From NCBI RefSeq assembly GCF_009674565.1, contig NZ_WKJL01000001.1:620001-684000 (forward strand): a DNA stretch of 64,000 nucleotides, read 5' to 3'. A program made the translations under genes and the position numbers. Below, piece after piece: positions 31,430 to 39,864 of this stretch (positions within the stretch are counted from its first letter, which is position 1; each line of letters opens with the position of its first letter). The notes beneath the pieces are model-generated. The model did not search any database and was not told the origin of the DNA. It saw only the letters and a program-made list of their open reading frames with translations. The stretch is from Duganella aquatilis. Lineage in GTDB: Bacteria > Pseudomonadota > Gammaproteobacteria > Burkholderiales > Burkholderiaceae_D.

Positions 31430-32401
31430 ATGAAAGCAGTTGTGTATAACCGCCTGGGCGGTCCGGAGGTGCTGGAATATATCGAACGTCCGGCGCCGGC
31501 CGTGGCGCCCGGCCAGGTGCTGGTGCGGGTTAGCGTGGCCGGGGTGAACTTCATGGATGTCGGCGTGCGCCAGGGCCTGGCGTGGAACGACCTGCCTTTC
31601 CCGCGCGGCATGGGCGTGGAAGGCGCCGGTCGCGTGGTCGAGGTGGGCGAGGGCGTCAGCGGTTTCGCGCCGGGCGACCGCGTGGCCTGGGTATATGCGC
31701 CGGGCAGCTACGCCGAGATGGCGGTGGTTCCGGCCGACGCGCTGGTCCCCATTCCGGACAGCACCGACGACCGCACCGCCGCGGCGATCATGATGCAGGG
31801 CCTGACCGCCAGCCACTTCGCCACCGACTTCTATCCGGTGCAGCCGGGCGACGTCGCGCTGGTGCATGCGGCGGCCGGTGGCGTGGGGCTGTTGCTGACG
31901 CAGATCATCAAGCATCGCGGCGGCCGCGTGATCGGGCGCGTGTCGTCTGCCGGCAAGGTGGCGGCGGCCAAGGAAGCCGGCGCCGACGAGGTGATTGTCG
32001 ATGCCGACGGCGACTTCGCGCAGGAAGTGCTGCGCCTCACCGGCGGCGAAGGCGTGCATGTGGTGTACGACGGCTCCGGCCCGGCGACGTTCCAGGGATC
32101 GCTCGATTCCCTCCGCCGCTGCGGTACCTTCTGCTGGTATGGCCCGGTGCTGGGTGGCCCGGAGCATCTGAACATCATGAGCCTGCCGAAGAGCATCAAG
32201 CTTGGCTACGGCGTCTACCGCGACCACATCGCCACGCCGGCACTGCTGCGCGAACGCGCGGCGCAGCTGTTCGACTGGGTAAAGGACGGCGTGCTGAAAG
32301 TGCGCATCGGCGCGGAATACCCGCTGGCCGATGCGGCGCAGGCGCACATCGCGATGGCCGGCCGCGCCAGCATCGGCAAGCTGCTGCTGATTCCCGCTTA
32401 A
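31430..32401 (+). CDS. NADPH:quinone oxidoreductase (zeta-crystallin-like)
   Basis: A 323-residue zinc-free medium-chain dehydrogenase/reductase of the quinone-reductase group. N-terminal GroES-like domain (MKAVVYNRLGGPEVLEY...), then the nucleotide-binding VHAAAGGVGLLLTQIIKHRGGRVIG at about 143-167 and a C-terminal substrate part ending in IGKLLLIPA. It reduces quinones or enones with NADPH in the cytoplasm. It converges with the Old Yellow Enzyme gene, sharing four bases at the stops. An AGGTG before the ATG is the likely ribosome binding site. Confidence 0.92.
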   Translation: MKAVVYNRLGGPEVLEYIERPAPAVAPGQVLVRVSVAGVNFMDVGVRQGLAWNDLPFPRGMGVEGAGRVVEVGEGVSGFAPGDRVAWVYAPGSYAEMAVVPADALVPIPDSTDDRTAAAIMMQGLTASHFATDFYPVQPGDVALVHAAAGGVGLLLTQIIKHRGGRVIGRVSSAGKVAAAKEAGADEVIVDADGDFAQEVLRLTGGEGVHVVYDGSGPATFQGSLDSLRRCGTFCWYGPVLGGPEHLNIMSLPKSIKLGYGVYRDHIATPALLRERAAQLFDWVKDGVLKVRIGAEYPLADAAQAHIAMAGRASIGKLLLIPA

Positions 32402-33489
32402 ACCAGCGTTTGCATGGCCGCACGGTCGAAGGGATGCAGTTCCTGCAGGCGGCCATCGCGTACCTTGGCTGCCCACTGCGGATCGGACAGCAGGGCGCGG
32501 CCGATGGCGATCAGGTCGAACTCGCCTTCCTCCATGCGGTGCAGCAGCTTGTCAAGGCTGTCGGTGCCGGCGCCTTGCGAGGTGCCGCGCAGCTGCGCCA
32601 TGAAGTCGGCGCCGCTCAGGCCGACCGAGCCGACCGAGATCGCCGGCAGGCCGGTCAGCTTGCGCGCCCAGCCGGCGAGATTCAGCGTCGAACCGGCAAA
32701 CTCCGGTTCCCAGTAGCGCCGCGTCGAGGCATGGAAGATGTCGACGCCGGCATCGGCCAATGGCGTCAGCAGCTGTTCCAGTTCGGCCGGCGTGTTGGCC
32801 AGGCGCGCCTCGTAATCCTGCGACTTCCATTGCGAAAAGCGGAAGATCACCGGGAACTCCGGCCCCACCGCCTTGCGCACGGCGCGCACGACTTCGCTTG
32901 CAAAGCGGGTACGCGCGGCCAGGTCGCCGCCGTAGGCGTCGCTGCGGCGGTTGGTGCGCTCCCACAGGAACTGGTCGATCAGGTAGCCGTGGGCGCCGTG
33001 CAGCTCCACCGCGTCAAAGCCCAGCTGCTGCGCGTTGGCGGCGGCCATGGCGAAGGCGGCAACGGTGAAAGCGATGTCCGCCTCGCCCATGGCGTGCTGG
33101 TCGGCGTCGCTGGCCGACGGCCCTTCCGACGGCGCCTCGGGCTGCGGGCCGCTGCCGGCGCGCCGCGCCAGGCCGTGGTGCCACAGCTGCGGCGCGATCT
33201 TGCCGCCGGCGGCGTGCACCGCGTCGACCACCTGCTTCCAGCCGGCCAGGCTGGCCGGTGCGTGGAAATTCGGGATGGCTTCGTTATCCGACGCCGCCGG
33301 ACGGTTGATAGTCGTGCCTTCGGTGACGATCAGGCCGACGCCGCCTTCGGCGCGGCGCTGGTAGTAGCGCGCCACATTGGCGTCGGGAACGCCGCCGGGG
33401 CTGGCACGGCGCGTCATCGGCGCCATGACGATGCGGTTGGGAAGCGTCAGCTTGGGCGTGCGGAATTCTTCGAACAGGATGGAGGACAT
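32398..33489 (-). CDS. Old Yellow Enzyme (NADH:flavin oxidoreductase)
   Basis: A 363-residue FMN-dependent ene-reductase. The FMN barrel begins FRTPKLTLPNRIVMAPMTR; the substrate-binding H-x-x-H pair is in LHGAHGYLIDQFLW, and the C-terminal phosphate site is IAIGRALLSDP. OYE proteins reduce activated C=C bonds and nitro compounds. It is co-oriented with the alpha/beta hydrolase gene upstream (12-base gap), so the palindromic operator before that gene probably controls both, suggesting response to an electrophilic compound. Confidence 0.92.
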   Translation of the reverse strand: MSSILFEEFRTPKLTLPNRIVMAPMTRRASPGGVPDANVARYYQRRAEGGVGLIVTEGTTINRPAASDNEAIPNFHAPASLAGWKQVVDAVHAAGGKIAPQLWHHGLARRAGSGPQPEAPSEGPSASDADQHAMGEADIAFTVAAFAMAAANAQQLGFDAVELHGAHGYLIDQFLWERTNRRSDAYGGDLAARTRFASEVVRAVRKAVGPEFPVIFRFSQWKSQDYEARLANTPAELEQLLTPLADAGVDIFHASTRRYWEPEFAGSTLNLAGWARKLTGLPAISVGSVGLSGADFMAQLRGTSQGAGTDSLDKLLHRMEEGEFDLIAIGRALLSDPQWAAKVRDGRLQELHPFDRAAMQTLV

Positions 33490-33501
33490 GATGGCGGCCG
33501 C

Positions 33502-34344
33502 TTATTTGGCGAGGAACAGGTGGGCGTGGGCGACGAATTCCGCGTTGTGCTGGAAGATGGCGCCGTGGCCGGAATCCGGATACAGGATCAGGGTGGCGTT
33601 GGGCATGGTCTGCTGCATGATGAAGGAGTTAATGCTCGGCACCATCACGTCGTTGTGGCCGTTGGCGATCAGGACCGGCTGGCTGATCGCCTTCAGCTGC
33701 GCGTAGCGGTTGGTCGCCGGCACCGCGCCCCAGGCGCCGATGGCGGCGGCCTGCGCGGCCATCGCTTCCATCGACGATGGCGTGTCGGCATCCTGGCGCT
33801 GATGGCGGCGTTCCCAGAAGGCGCGGCCGGCGGCCTGGCTGCTGGCGGTCGGCTCGAAGAACAGATAGAGGAAATTGTCTGCCGTCGGCACTTCCTGGAT
33901 CGCGTGGCGCGTCACTTCCGGCATGTATTCCGCCATGCCTTCGCCGCCCTGCGGGCCGGTGCCAGCCAGGATCAGGCGCCGCACCATGCCGGGGCGATCG
34001 GTGGCCACCTGCTGCGCCACGAAGCCGCCCAGCGAGAAGCCCAGGATGTCGACCTTGTCCAGCCCCAGCGCCAGCAGGAAGGTGACGACGTGCCGGGCCA
34101 TGCCGGCAACGGTGTCGGCCGGCTTGCCGCCCGAGCTGGCCACGCCGGCATTGTTGAACAGGATCACGGGATGATGCTGCGCGATGCCGTCGACCACGAG
34201 CGGGTCCCAGTTGTCCATGCCGGCGCGGAAGTGCGAAAGAAACAGCACCGGCGTGCCGCTGGTGGCGCCGAAGCGGCGGTAGGCGTAGCGGACACCGTCG
34301 GCTTCGATGAATTGGGTGGGGGCGGAGTTGTGCGTGTAGTTCAT
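33502..34344 (-). CDS. alpha/beta hydrolase
   Basis: A 280-residue alpha/beta hydrolase: oxyanion region LSHFRAGMDNW, nucleophile in LGFSLGGFVAQ (Ser about 102), acid in ANGHNDVMVP and His in DSGHGAIF. No signal peptide. It is similar to esterase or haloacetate/perhydrolase-type proteins, and its substrate cannot be told. It is the first gene of a two-gene unit with the Old Yellow Enzyme and lies 22 bases downstream of a 16-bp palindrome. Confidence 0.9.
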   Translation of the reverse strand: MNYTHNSAPTQFIEADGVRYAYRRFGATSGTPVLFLSHFRAGMDNWDPLVVDGIAQHHPVILFNNAGVASSGGKPADTVAGMARHVVTFLLALGLDKVDILGFSLGGFVAQQVATDRPGMVRRLILAGTGPQGGEGMAEYMPEVTRHAIQEVPTADNFLYLFFEPTASSQAAGRAFWERRHQRQDADTPSSMEAMAAQAAAIGAWGAVPATNRYAQLKAISQPVLIANGHNDVMVPSINSFIMQQTMPNATLILYPDSGHGAIFQHNAEFVAHAHLFLAK

Positions 34345-34365
34345 GAGTTCACTTTCTTGGTTATT

Positions 34366-34381
34366 AATTACGATCGTAATT
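34366..34381. promoter_or_regulatory. 16-bp perfect palindrome, TetR-type operator
   Basis: AATTACGATCGTAATT is a perfect palindrome 22 bases upstream of the hydrolase start on the reverse strand, within AT-rich DNA that also fits promoter elements. Size and symmetry are typical of TetR-family sites. No TetR gene is next to it; the only one in the window is at 38607 and points elsewhere. Confidence 0.65.
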
Positions 34382-34500
34382 TAACCTAGTCTAGGAAGGC
34401 CGGACCGGGGCGTCAATACTGGTTGCGCAACCCTTGGTCTGTGCTCCCCGCAGGTGGGGCGAACTGTGCTGTTGGCGGATAAGCACGCTATGATCGCGGC

Positions 34501-35157
34501 ATGAATATGAAAATTTCTGGCATTGCCGCAGTCATCGCGGTGTTAGCGGCGATCAATTTTGTCGGCCGCTCCGGGCAATCCGCGCCGCGTGGCGCCCCCT
34601 TCAAGGACCTTGTCAGCGCGGCCAGCTGCGCGCAGCCGCAGTGGCCGGCCGAGGCGCGCCGCTATGAAATCGAAGGCAAGACCACGCTGCAGTTTGAAAT
34701 CGGCCAGGACGGCAAGGTGCTGCGTCCCGCCGTCACCCGGGGCAGCGGCTGGCGCATCCTGGACGAGGCGGCATTGGCCGGCATCGCCCAATGCGTGTTC
34801 CGCCCCAATCTGGAGGCGGCGCGCGCTGGCCAGGTGTTTCCGTTGCAATATGTGTGGAAGTTAAGCGGCGCGCCGGCCGAGCGGCCGCTGCTGGTGACGG
34901 GCAGCTGCCAGCCGTCGGCGCGGTTTGGCGCGTTCCGCGAAGCCGATCCGCATCCGAGCGGGGCGGACGGCATCCTGCTGCGCTTCCTGGTGAACGCCGA
35001 GGGCGCGCCGGTGCGCATCGTGGCCGAGCCGGATGGACAGCCGCCGGCGCTGGCCGACGAGGCGGTGGCGTATCTGCAAAGCTGCCGCTTCGCCTACGAC
35101 AGCAAGCACACGGGCGAACGCACCGATACCGGCTTCGGCCGCGTGCTGCTCAAGTAG
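34501..35157 (+). CDS. periplasmic protein with two TonB_C-like domains
   Basis: A 218-residue protein with an N-terminal membrane anchor or signal (ISGIAAVIAVLAAINFVG) and two copies of a TonB C-terminal-like fold: residues about 35-120 (CAQPQWPAEARRYEIEGKTTLQFEIGQDGKV...) and about 128-215 (CQPSARFGAF...GILLRFLVNAEGAPV). Each copy starts with a Cys and contains another Cys (AQCVFRP, QSCRFAY) consistent with a disulfide. It lacks the Pro-rich spacer of energy-transducing TonB and no ExbB/ExbD genes are present, so it is more likely a binding or assembly protein than a TonB motor component. Confidence 0.8.
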   Translation: MNMKISGIAAVIAVLAAINFVGRSGQSAPRGAPFKDLVSAASCAQPQWPAEARRYEIEGKTTLQFEIGQDGKVLRPAVTRGSGWRILDEAALAGIAQCVFRPNLEAARAGQVFPLQYVWKLSGAPAERPLLVTGSCQPSARFGAFREADPHPSGADGILLRFLVNAEGAPVRIVAEPDGQPPALADEAVAYLQSCRFAYDSKHTGERTDTGFGRVLLK

Positions 35158-35568
35158 TCAGGCGGCGTTGACCGCCGACTGCCGTTCGCGCTTGGTGAGC
35201 GCGGTGCGCAGGGCGGAGAGGATGCGGTCCAGGTTGGCCGGCTTGATCACGTGCTCGTCAAAGCCGGTGGCGATCACCCGCTGGCGGGTGACGACGTCGC
35301 CCCAGGCGGTGAACGCAATCAGCGCGACGTGGTCGAAATCCGGGACGGCGCGCAGCGCGGCCGCCACCTGGTAGCCGTCCATGCCGGGCATGCCCAGATC
35401 GAGCAGGATGGCGTGGGGTTCGAAGGTGCGTACCGCCTCAAGGCCGGTCATGCCGCTGTAGGCGACGGCGGTACGGTAGCCGTGCAGTTCCAATAGTTCA
35501 GCCGAGATGTCGGCTGCTTCGCTGTTGTCGTCGACGACTAAGATACGTTGGGGTGTGGTCTGGTCCAT
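35158..35568 (-). CDS. single-domain response regulator
   Basis: A 136-residue receiver domain without output domain: acidic pair in ILVVDDNSEAADIS, phosphoacceptor Asp in AILLDLGMPGMDG, switch Thr/Ser region in IAFTAWG and Lys in HVIKPANLD. It would pass a phosphoryl group to a phosphotransfer protein or act by protein contact. ATG 35568 is chosen since the receiver fold starts there. Its gene ends directly against the TonB_C gene (adjacent stop codons). Region 35569-35763 before msrA contains a 7-bp hairpin at 35694-35712 but no gene. Confidence 0.9.
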   Translation of the reverse strand: MDQTTPQRILVVDDNSEAADISAELLELHGYRTAVAYSGMTGLEAVRTFEPHAILLDLGMPGMDGYQVAAALRAVPDFDHVALIAFTAWGDVVTRQRVIATGFDEHVIKPANLDRILSALRTALTKRERQSAVNAA

Positions 35569-35763
35569 GATAGTGAACGAAAAAGAAACGTTGCGTTCGG
35601 CTGGGTCCAGGCCGGGGGAAGGGAAGACGCGACAGGGATAGGTCACGCAGCACAGAATCTGGCTTTCCTGCTGTCAATTATAGTTGGAATTTGATTTCTT
35701 GCTTGAAGAAATGTGGGGCTGTCTCCATTTTGAGGTAGAACGTTAATCGAAAGGAATCGAATT

Positions 35764-36270
35764 ATGACGACGACCAGCACGGAAAAGGCCATTCTGGCCG
35801 GAGGATGCTTCTGGGGCATGCAAGACCTGATCCGCAAGATTCCGGGCGTCACCAGCACGCGCGTCGGTTACAGCGGCGGCGATGTGCCGAACGCCACCTA
35901 CCGCAACCACGGCAGCCACGCCGAGGCGATTGAAATCACCTTCGACCCGTCGGTGTTGAGCTACCGCAAGATCCTGGAATTCTTCTTCCAGATTCATGAT
36001 CCGAGCACCCGCAACCGCCAGGGCAACGACATCGGTACGAGTTATCGTTCCGCCATCTTTTATGCTGGTGATGCACAAAAGGCAACGGCGGAAGACACCA
36101 TCGCCGACGTCGACGCTTCCGGCCTGTGGCCGGGCAAAGTGGTGACCGAACTGGCGCCGGCAGGGCCGTTCTGGGAGGCCGAGCCGGAGCACCAGGACTA
36201 CCTGGAGCGCCTGCCGAACGGCTACACCTGCCATTACATCCGTCCTGGCTGGGTTTTGCCCAAGCGGTAA
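35764..36270 (+). CDS. msrA: peptide methionine-(S)-S-oxide reductase MsrA
   Basis: A 168-residue MsrA. The catalytic GCFWG is at 14-18 with nucleophile Cys15, and the family motif [21 protein letters not shown] follows, with [18 protein letters not shown] and [10 protein letters not shown]. MsrA repairs oxidised methionine with thioredoxin as reductant. There is no second recycling Cys at the C-terminus apart from YTCHYIRPG, which could serve. A monocistronic gene; GAAAGGAA precedes the ATG. Confidence 0.95.
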   Translation: MTTTSTEKAILAGGCFWGMQDLIRKIPGVTSTRVGYSGGDVPNATYRNHGSHAEAIEITFDPSVLSYRKILEFFFQIHDPSTRNRQGNDIGTSYRSAIFYAGDAQKATAEDTIADVDASGLWPGKVVTELAPAGPFWEAEPEHQDYLERLPNGYTCHYIRPGWVLPKR

Positions 36271-36379
36271 AAGTTGTTGAAAAACAGCGGCTTACGAACC
36301 TGAAGGTATTCGGAAGGTAAATTCGCCGCGGCAGGCCTAGAGTGCAGACCGTGTTTCACGTCTTCATTTTAGGAATGCC

Positions 36380-36778
36380 ATGAGTCAATTATTTGCCGCC
36401 GTTTATGAAGTCCACAGTGCCGCCACCGGCCGTCCCTCGCTGCGCCTGAACCTGGTGGTCAATCGCGAGAATGACAGCGTGGTCGGCACCGCCATCCTGC
36501 AAACCATCCTCGGCGACATCCACGAAATCTCGGTGCGCGGCCACCACCTCGAAATCGACACCGGCGAACCGCTGCAAGCCATCGTGCTGGCCGGCACGCC
36601 GTCGATCTTCGCTGTCCTGGACGAAGAGCCGACCGCGTTCCAGATGCTGCTGGTCCTGCCGACCGCCTGGAAGGATGGCCAGGCCTGCTACAAGATGACT
36701 TTTGGCAAACTTTTCCCGCGCCTGATCGACGTCCGCGACGGCGTGGCGCGCGCGGTGTTGCCTGAAGCCACGTATTGA
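36380..36778 (+). CDS. DUF1842-like protein
   Basis: A 132-residue soluble protein, beta-rich (LNLVVNRENDSVVGTAILQTILGDIHEISVRGHHLEID), resembling the DUF1842 family of unknown function; the family name is recalled and not confirmed. No signal peptide, no catalytic motif. TTAGGA lies seven bases before the ATG. It stands alone between msrA and the cupin operon. Confidence 0.7.
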   Translation: MSQLFAAVYEVHSAATGRPSLRLNLVVNRENDSVVGTAILQTILGDIHEISVRGHHLEIDTGEPLQAIVLAGTPSIFAVLDEEPTAFQMLLVLPTAWKDGQACYKMTFGKLFPRLIDVRDGVARAVLPEATY

Positions 36779-36814
36779 TCACTTACCAATCCGCACTGTT
36801 CTTGTACACTGGTG

Positions 36815-36829
36815 GCTTGATCATCAAGC
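36815..36829. promoter_or_regulatory. palindrome before the cupin operon
   Basis: GCTTGAT, one base, ATCAAGC: a perfect 15-bp palindrome 15 bases upstream of the GTG start of the JmjC-like gene. It may bind the TetR protein encoded third in the same operon. A transcript hairpin is the alternative, but no T-run follows. Confidence 0.45.
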
Positions 36830-36844
36830 TACAGGTGGGATGCG

Positions 36845-37843
36845 GTGTCGCAGACAGAAGTCAATGATTCGTGGCGCGGCTGGATCGCCGAGAACCTGAT
36901 TCTCGGCGGCCATCCGGCGCAGCTGGCCGGCATCATGGTCCAGTCCGGCATCGCCGAACCGGCGGCGCGGGCGGAAGTGGAGGCGGCGCTGCGCAGTCCC
37001 TATCTGCGCGGCGTCGCGCGCCTGCACAACCGGCTGGCCAAGCGCGACTGGGTGCTGGGCATCCAGTCGCGCCTGAACCAGCTGGCGCCGGCCGAGGTGC
37101 CGCGCCGCGCGCGCCTGGCGGGCGACGATTTCCTGCACCAGTACTATCGCCGCAACCAGCCGGTGATCATCACCGGCATGCTGGACGACAGCCCGGCGCC
37201 CACCAGGTGGACATTCGACTACCTGGCCGCGCAGCTGGGCGAGCGCGAGGTCGAGGTGCAGTTCGGCCGCAACGCCGATCCGGACTACGAGATGAACAGC
37301 CAGTCGCACAAGCGACGCATGCCGTTCGGCGAGTACGTGGCGCTGGTGCGCGATGCCGGCGTCACCAACGACTTCTACATGACCGCGAATAACGACGGCC
37401 ACAATCGCGCCGCCCTGCAGGAGCTGATGCGCGACCTGCCGCCGCTGGACGCGTACCTGCAAGCCGGCAGCAGCGGCTTTTTCTGGTTTGGCCCGGCCGG
37501 CACGGTGACGCCGTTCCACCACGACCTGACCAACAACTTCATGATCCAGGTGGCCGGCCGCAAGCGGGTGCGCCTGGTGGCGCCGTGCGACACGCCGCGC
37601 ATGTACAACCAGCGCCACTGCTTCTCGCCGGTCGACGGCCGCCACATCGACCTGCAGCGCTTTCCGCTGATGGCCGGCGTGGCCGTCATCGACTGCGTGC
37701 TGGAGCCGGGCGAGATCCTGTTCCTGCCGGTCGGCTGGTGGCATTTCGTCGAGGCGCTGGACGTCACCATCACGGTGTCGACCACCCATTTCAAGTGGGA
37801 TAACGACTTCTACAGCCACTACCCCGCCAACCAGGATTTCTGA
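36845..37843 (+). CDS. cupin-8 / JmjC-like 2OG-Fe(II) oxygenase
   Basis: A 332-residue protein with a helical N-terminal part (1-100) and a JmjC/cupin-8 domain: FHHDLTNNF gives the H-x-D iron pair, a Lys/Arg contact in GRKRVRLV, and the distal His in GWWHFVEALD. FIH-like relatives hydroxylate proteins or small molecules using 2-oxoglutarate. The start is GTG 36845 with AGGTGGG upstream; the first ATG in frame would remove conserved helical sequence. It leads an operon with the DUF1275, TetR and GNAT genes (gaps 11, 17 and -1 bases). Target unknown. Confidence 0.87.
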   Translation: MSQTEVNDSWRGWIAENLILGGHPAQLAGIMVQSGIAEPAARAEVEAALRSPYLRGVARLHNRLAKRDWVLGIQSRLNQLAPAEVPRRARLAGDDFLHQYYRRNQPVIITGMLDDSPAPTRWTFDYLAAQLGEREVEVQFGRNADPDYEMNSQSHKRRMPFGEYVALVRDAGVTNDFYMTANNDGHNRAALQELMRDLPPLDAYLQAGSSGFFWFGPAGTVTPFHHDLTNNFMIQVAGRKRVRLVAPCDTPRMYNQRHCFSPVDGRHIDLQRFPLMAGVAVIDCVLEPGEILFLPVGWWHFVEALDVTITVSTTHFKWDNDFYSHYPANQDF

Positions 37844-37854
37844 GGAGGTCCGCC

Positions 37855-38589
37855 ATGCCCATGCACTACCTGCGCACCTACGCCAGTCCGCAGCGCACCG
37901 ACATCAGCAACCGCCGCCTTGGCCGTTCGCTGGCCTTCGTGGCCGGCGCCGTCAACGCCGGCGGTTTTTTCGCGGTGGGCGAATACACCTCGCACATGTC
38001 GGGCGTGGTGTCGGCGCTGGCTGACAACCTGGCGCTGGGCGACACGGCGCTGCTGCTGGCGGGGCTGGCGTCGCTGTCGGCCTTCTTCCTCGGCGCCGCC
38101 ACCTCGGCGATCCTCATCAACTGGGGCCGGCGTCGTTCGGCGCACAGCCGCTATGCGCTGCCGTTGCTGCTGGAGGCGGCGCTGCTGCTGGCTTTCGGGC
38201 TGCTGGGCGCGCGGCTGGCGGCGCACGGCCACATCGCCGCCACCGTGGCGCTGCTGTGCTTTGTGATGGGACTGCAGAACGCCATCGTCACCAAGGCCTC
38301 GCGCGCGGAAATCCGCACCACCCATGTGACCGGGCTGGTGACCGACATCGGCATCGAACTGGGCAAGCTGTTTTACTGGAACCGCGACGCCGGCGCCGGC
38401 CGCGTGACAGCCGACCACCAGCGGCTGGCGCTGCTCGGCTCGCTGCTGGCGATGTTCCTGGCCGGCGGCGTGGCCGGCGCCTTCGGCTTCAAATACCTCG
38501 GCTTTGTCACCACCGTGCCGCTGGCGTTGGCGCTGCTGTTGCTGGCCATCGTGCCGCTGCTGGATGATATCCGGGACCGCCGGCGGTGA
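37855..38589 (+). CDS. DUF1275 (YoaK-like) membrane protein
   Basis: A 244-residue inner-membrane protein with about six helices and the family phrases AFVAGAVNAGGFFAVGEYTSHMSGVVS and RTTHVTGLVTDIGIELGK. DUF1275/YoaK proteins are common but of unknown function. The gene follows the cupin gene by 11 bases with GAGGAGG as ribosome binding site. Confidence 0.9.
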   Translation: MPMHYLRTYASPQRTDISNRRLGRSLAFVAGAVNAGGFFAVGEYTSHMSGVVSALADNLALGDTALLLAGLASLSAFFLGAATSAILINWGRRRSAHSRYALPLLLEAALLLAFGLLGARLAAHGHIAATVALLCFVMGLQNAIVTKASRAEIRTTHVTGLVTDIGIELGKLFYWNRDAGAGRVTADHQRLALLGSLLAMFLAGGVAGAFGFKYLGFVTTVPLALALLLLAIVPLLDDIRDRRR

Positions 38590-38606
38590 TGATTTATACT
38601 TGACGC

Positions 38607-39308
38607 ATGAATGAAATCGCCGCTACTCCCGAAAAAACCCACCAGAAGCGCGTCGGCATCGAGCGGCGCGAGCGTACCAGGGCGCTGCTGATCCGCAGCG
38701 CCATCGGCGTGTTCGCGCGCCTCGGTCCGGACGCGCCGGTGGTCGACGACTTTATCGCCGCCGCGGGCGTCGCGCGCGGCACCTTCTACAACTACTTCAA
38801 GACCACCCACGAACTGCTGGCGGCGGTGACCGAAGAGCTGAACGAAGAGGTGCTGGGCATGGTCGATCCGCAGGTGCTGCGCTACGCCGATCCGGCCGCG
38901 CGCTTCTGCGTCGGCACCCGGCTGTACGTGCATTTCGCGCTGCGCTATCCGGTGTGGGGCGCCTTCCTCACGCGCATCGGCCCGGCGCACGCGGTGCGCG
39001 GCCGCCGCATGGACCGCTACCTGCTGCGCGACCTGGAACTGGGCCTGGCAAGCGGCCGCCTGCGCGCCGGCAGCGCGCCGGTGGTGCGCGACATGATACT
39101 CGGCTCGGTGTTCTACGGCATCGAGACCATGCTGGCGCAGGGCGACGGCGGCGGCCTGCATCACGTCGAGGCCATGCTGGCCATCATCCTGCACGGCATC
39201 GGCCTGCCGGACGACGAGGCCAGGGCCATCGCCACCATGCCGCTGCCGGACCTCGGCCCGGTGTCGTCGCCGGTGTTCGCCACGCTGAAGACGGCGCAGG
39301 ACAACTGA
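38607..39308 (+). CDS. TetR-family transcriptional regulator
   Basis: A 233-residue TetR-type repressor: N-terminal extension of about 20 residues, then helix-turn-helix (RALLIRSAIGVFARLGPDAPVVDDFIAAAGVARGTFYNYFKT) and a ligand domain. As the third gene of the cupin operon it probably regulates that operon, possibly through the palindrome at 36815. It may alternatively act on the isolated TetR-type palindrome at 34366. The next gene starts within its stop (TGATG). Confidence 0.92.
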   Translation: MNEIAATPEKTHQKRVGIERRERTRALLIRSAIGVFARLGPDAPVVDDFIAAAGVARGTFYNYFKTTHELLAAVTEELNEEVLGMVDPQVLRYADPAARFCVGTRLYVHFALRYPVWGAFLTRIGPAHAVRGRRMDRYLLRDLELGLASGRLRAGSAPVVRDMILGSVFYGIETMLAQGDGGGLHHVEAMLAIILHGIGLPDDEARAIATMPLPDLGPVSSPVFATLKTAQDN

Positions 39309-39793
39309 TGATACGCGCCGCCACGCCGGATGACGCCAGCGCCATCGCCGCCATCTACAACCATTACATCGCCACCACCACCATCAGCTTCGAGGAGCGC
39401 GCGGTGACGGCGCAGGAGATGGCGCAGCGCATCGGCGACGTCACCGCCACGCTGCCATGGCTGGTGCACGAGGCGCAGGGCCGCATCATCGGCTACGCCT
39501 ACGCCACCAAGTGGCGCGTGCGCAGCGCCTACCGCTTCTCGGCCGAGACCAGCGTCTACGTCGAGCAGGGGCAGGGCGGCCGGGGCATCGGCAGCGCCTT
39601 GTACCGCGAACTGCTGGCGGAACTGCGCCGGCGCGAGATCCACATGGCGATCGGCGGCATCGCCCAGCCCAATCCGGCCAGCGTGGCGCTGCACGAAAGC
39701 CTGGGCTTCGTCAAGGTCGCCCATTTCAGGGAAGTCGGGCGCAAGTTCGACCGCTGGATCGATGTCGGCTACTGGGAATTGCCGCTGTCCTGA
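39308..39793 (+). CDS. GNAT acetyltransferase (phosphinothricin acetyltransferase-like)
   Basis: A 161-residue GNAT enzyme of the PAT/Bar/YncA group: IRAATPDDASAIAAIYNHYIATTTISFEE at the start, acetyl-CoA loop QGGRGIGSALYRELL at about 93-107, and GFVKVAHFREVGRKFDRWIDVGYWE at the end. The family acetylates phosphinothricin, methionine sulfoximine or related amino acids. It is translationally coupled to the TetR gene, so an inducible detoxification role is plausible. Confidence 0.92.
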   Translation: MIRAATPDDASAIAAIYNHYIATTTISFEERAVTAQEMAQRIGDVTATLPWLVHEAQGRIIGYAYATKWRVRSAYRFSAETSVYVEQGQGGRGIGSALYRELLAELRRREIHMAIGGIAQPNPASVALHESLGFVKVAHFREVGRKFDRWIDVGYWELPLS

Positions 39794-39864
39794 TCTGTGC
39801 GGCAGCCGGCGGCGGAACTTGATATGATGCAGGCCTGATAACTTAGGATTTTTCTGCCCAAGCC

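Noticed and set aside
31582..34389. 935-codon plus-strand open frame over the quinone reductase and Old Yellow Enzyme genes
   Set aside because: Its product is low-quality Arg/Gly/His-rich sequence lying antisense or out of frame to three genes with clear family motifs.
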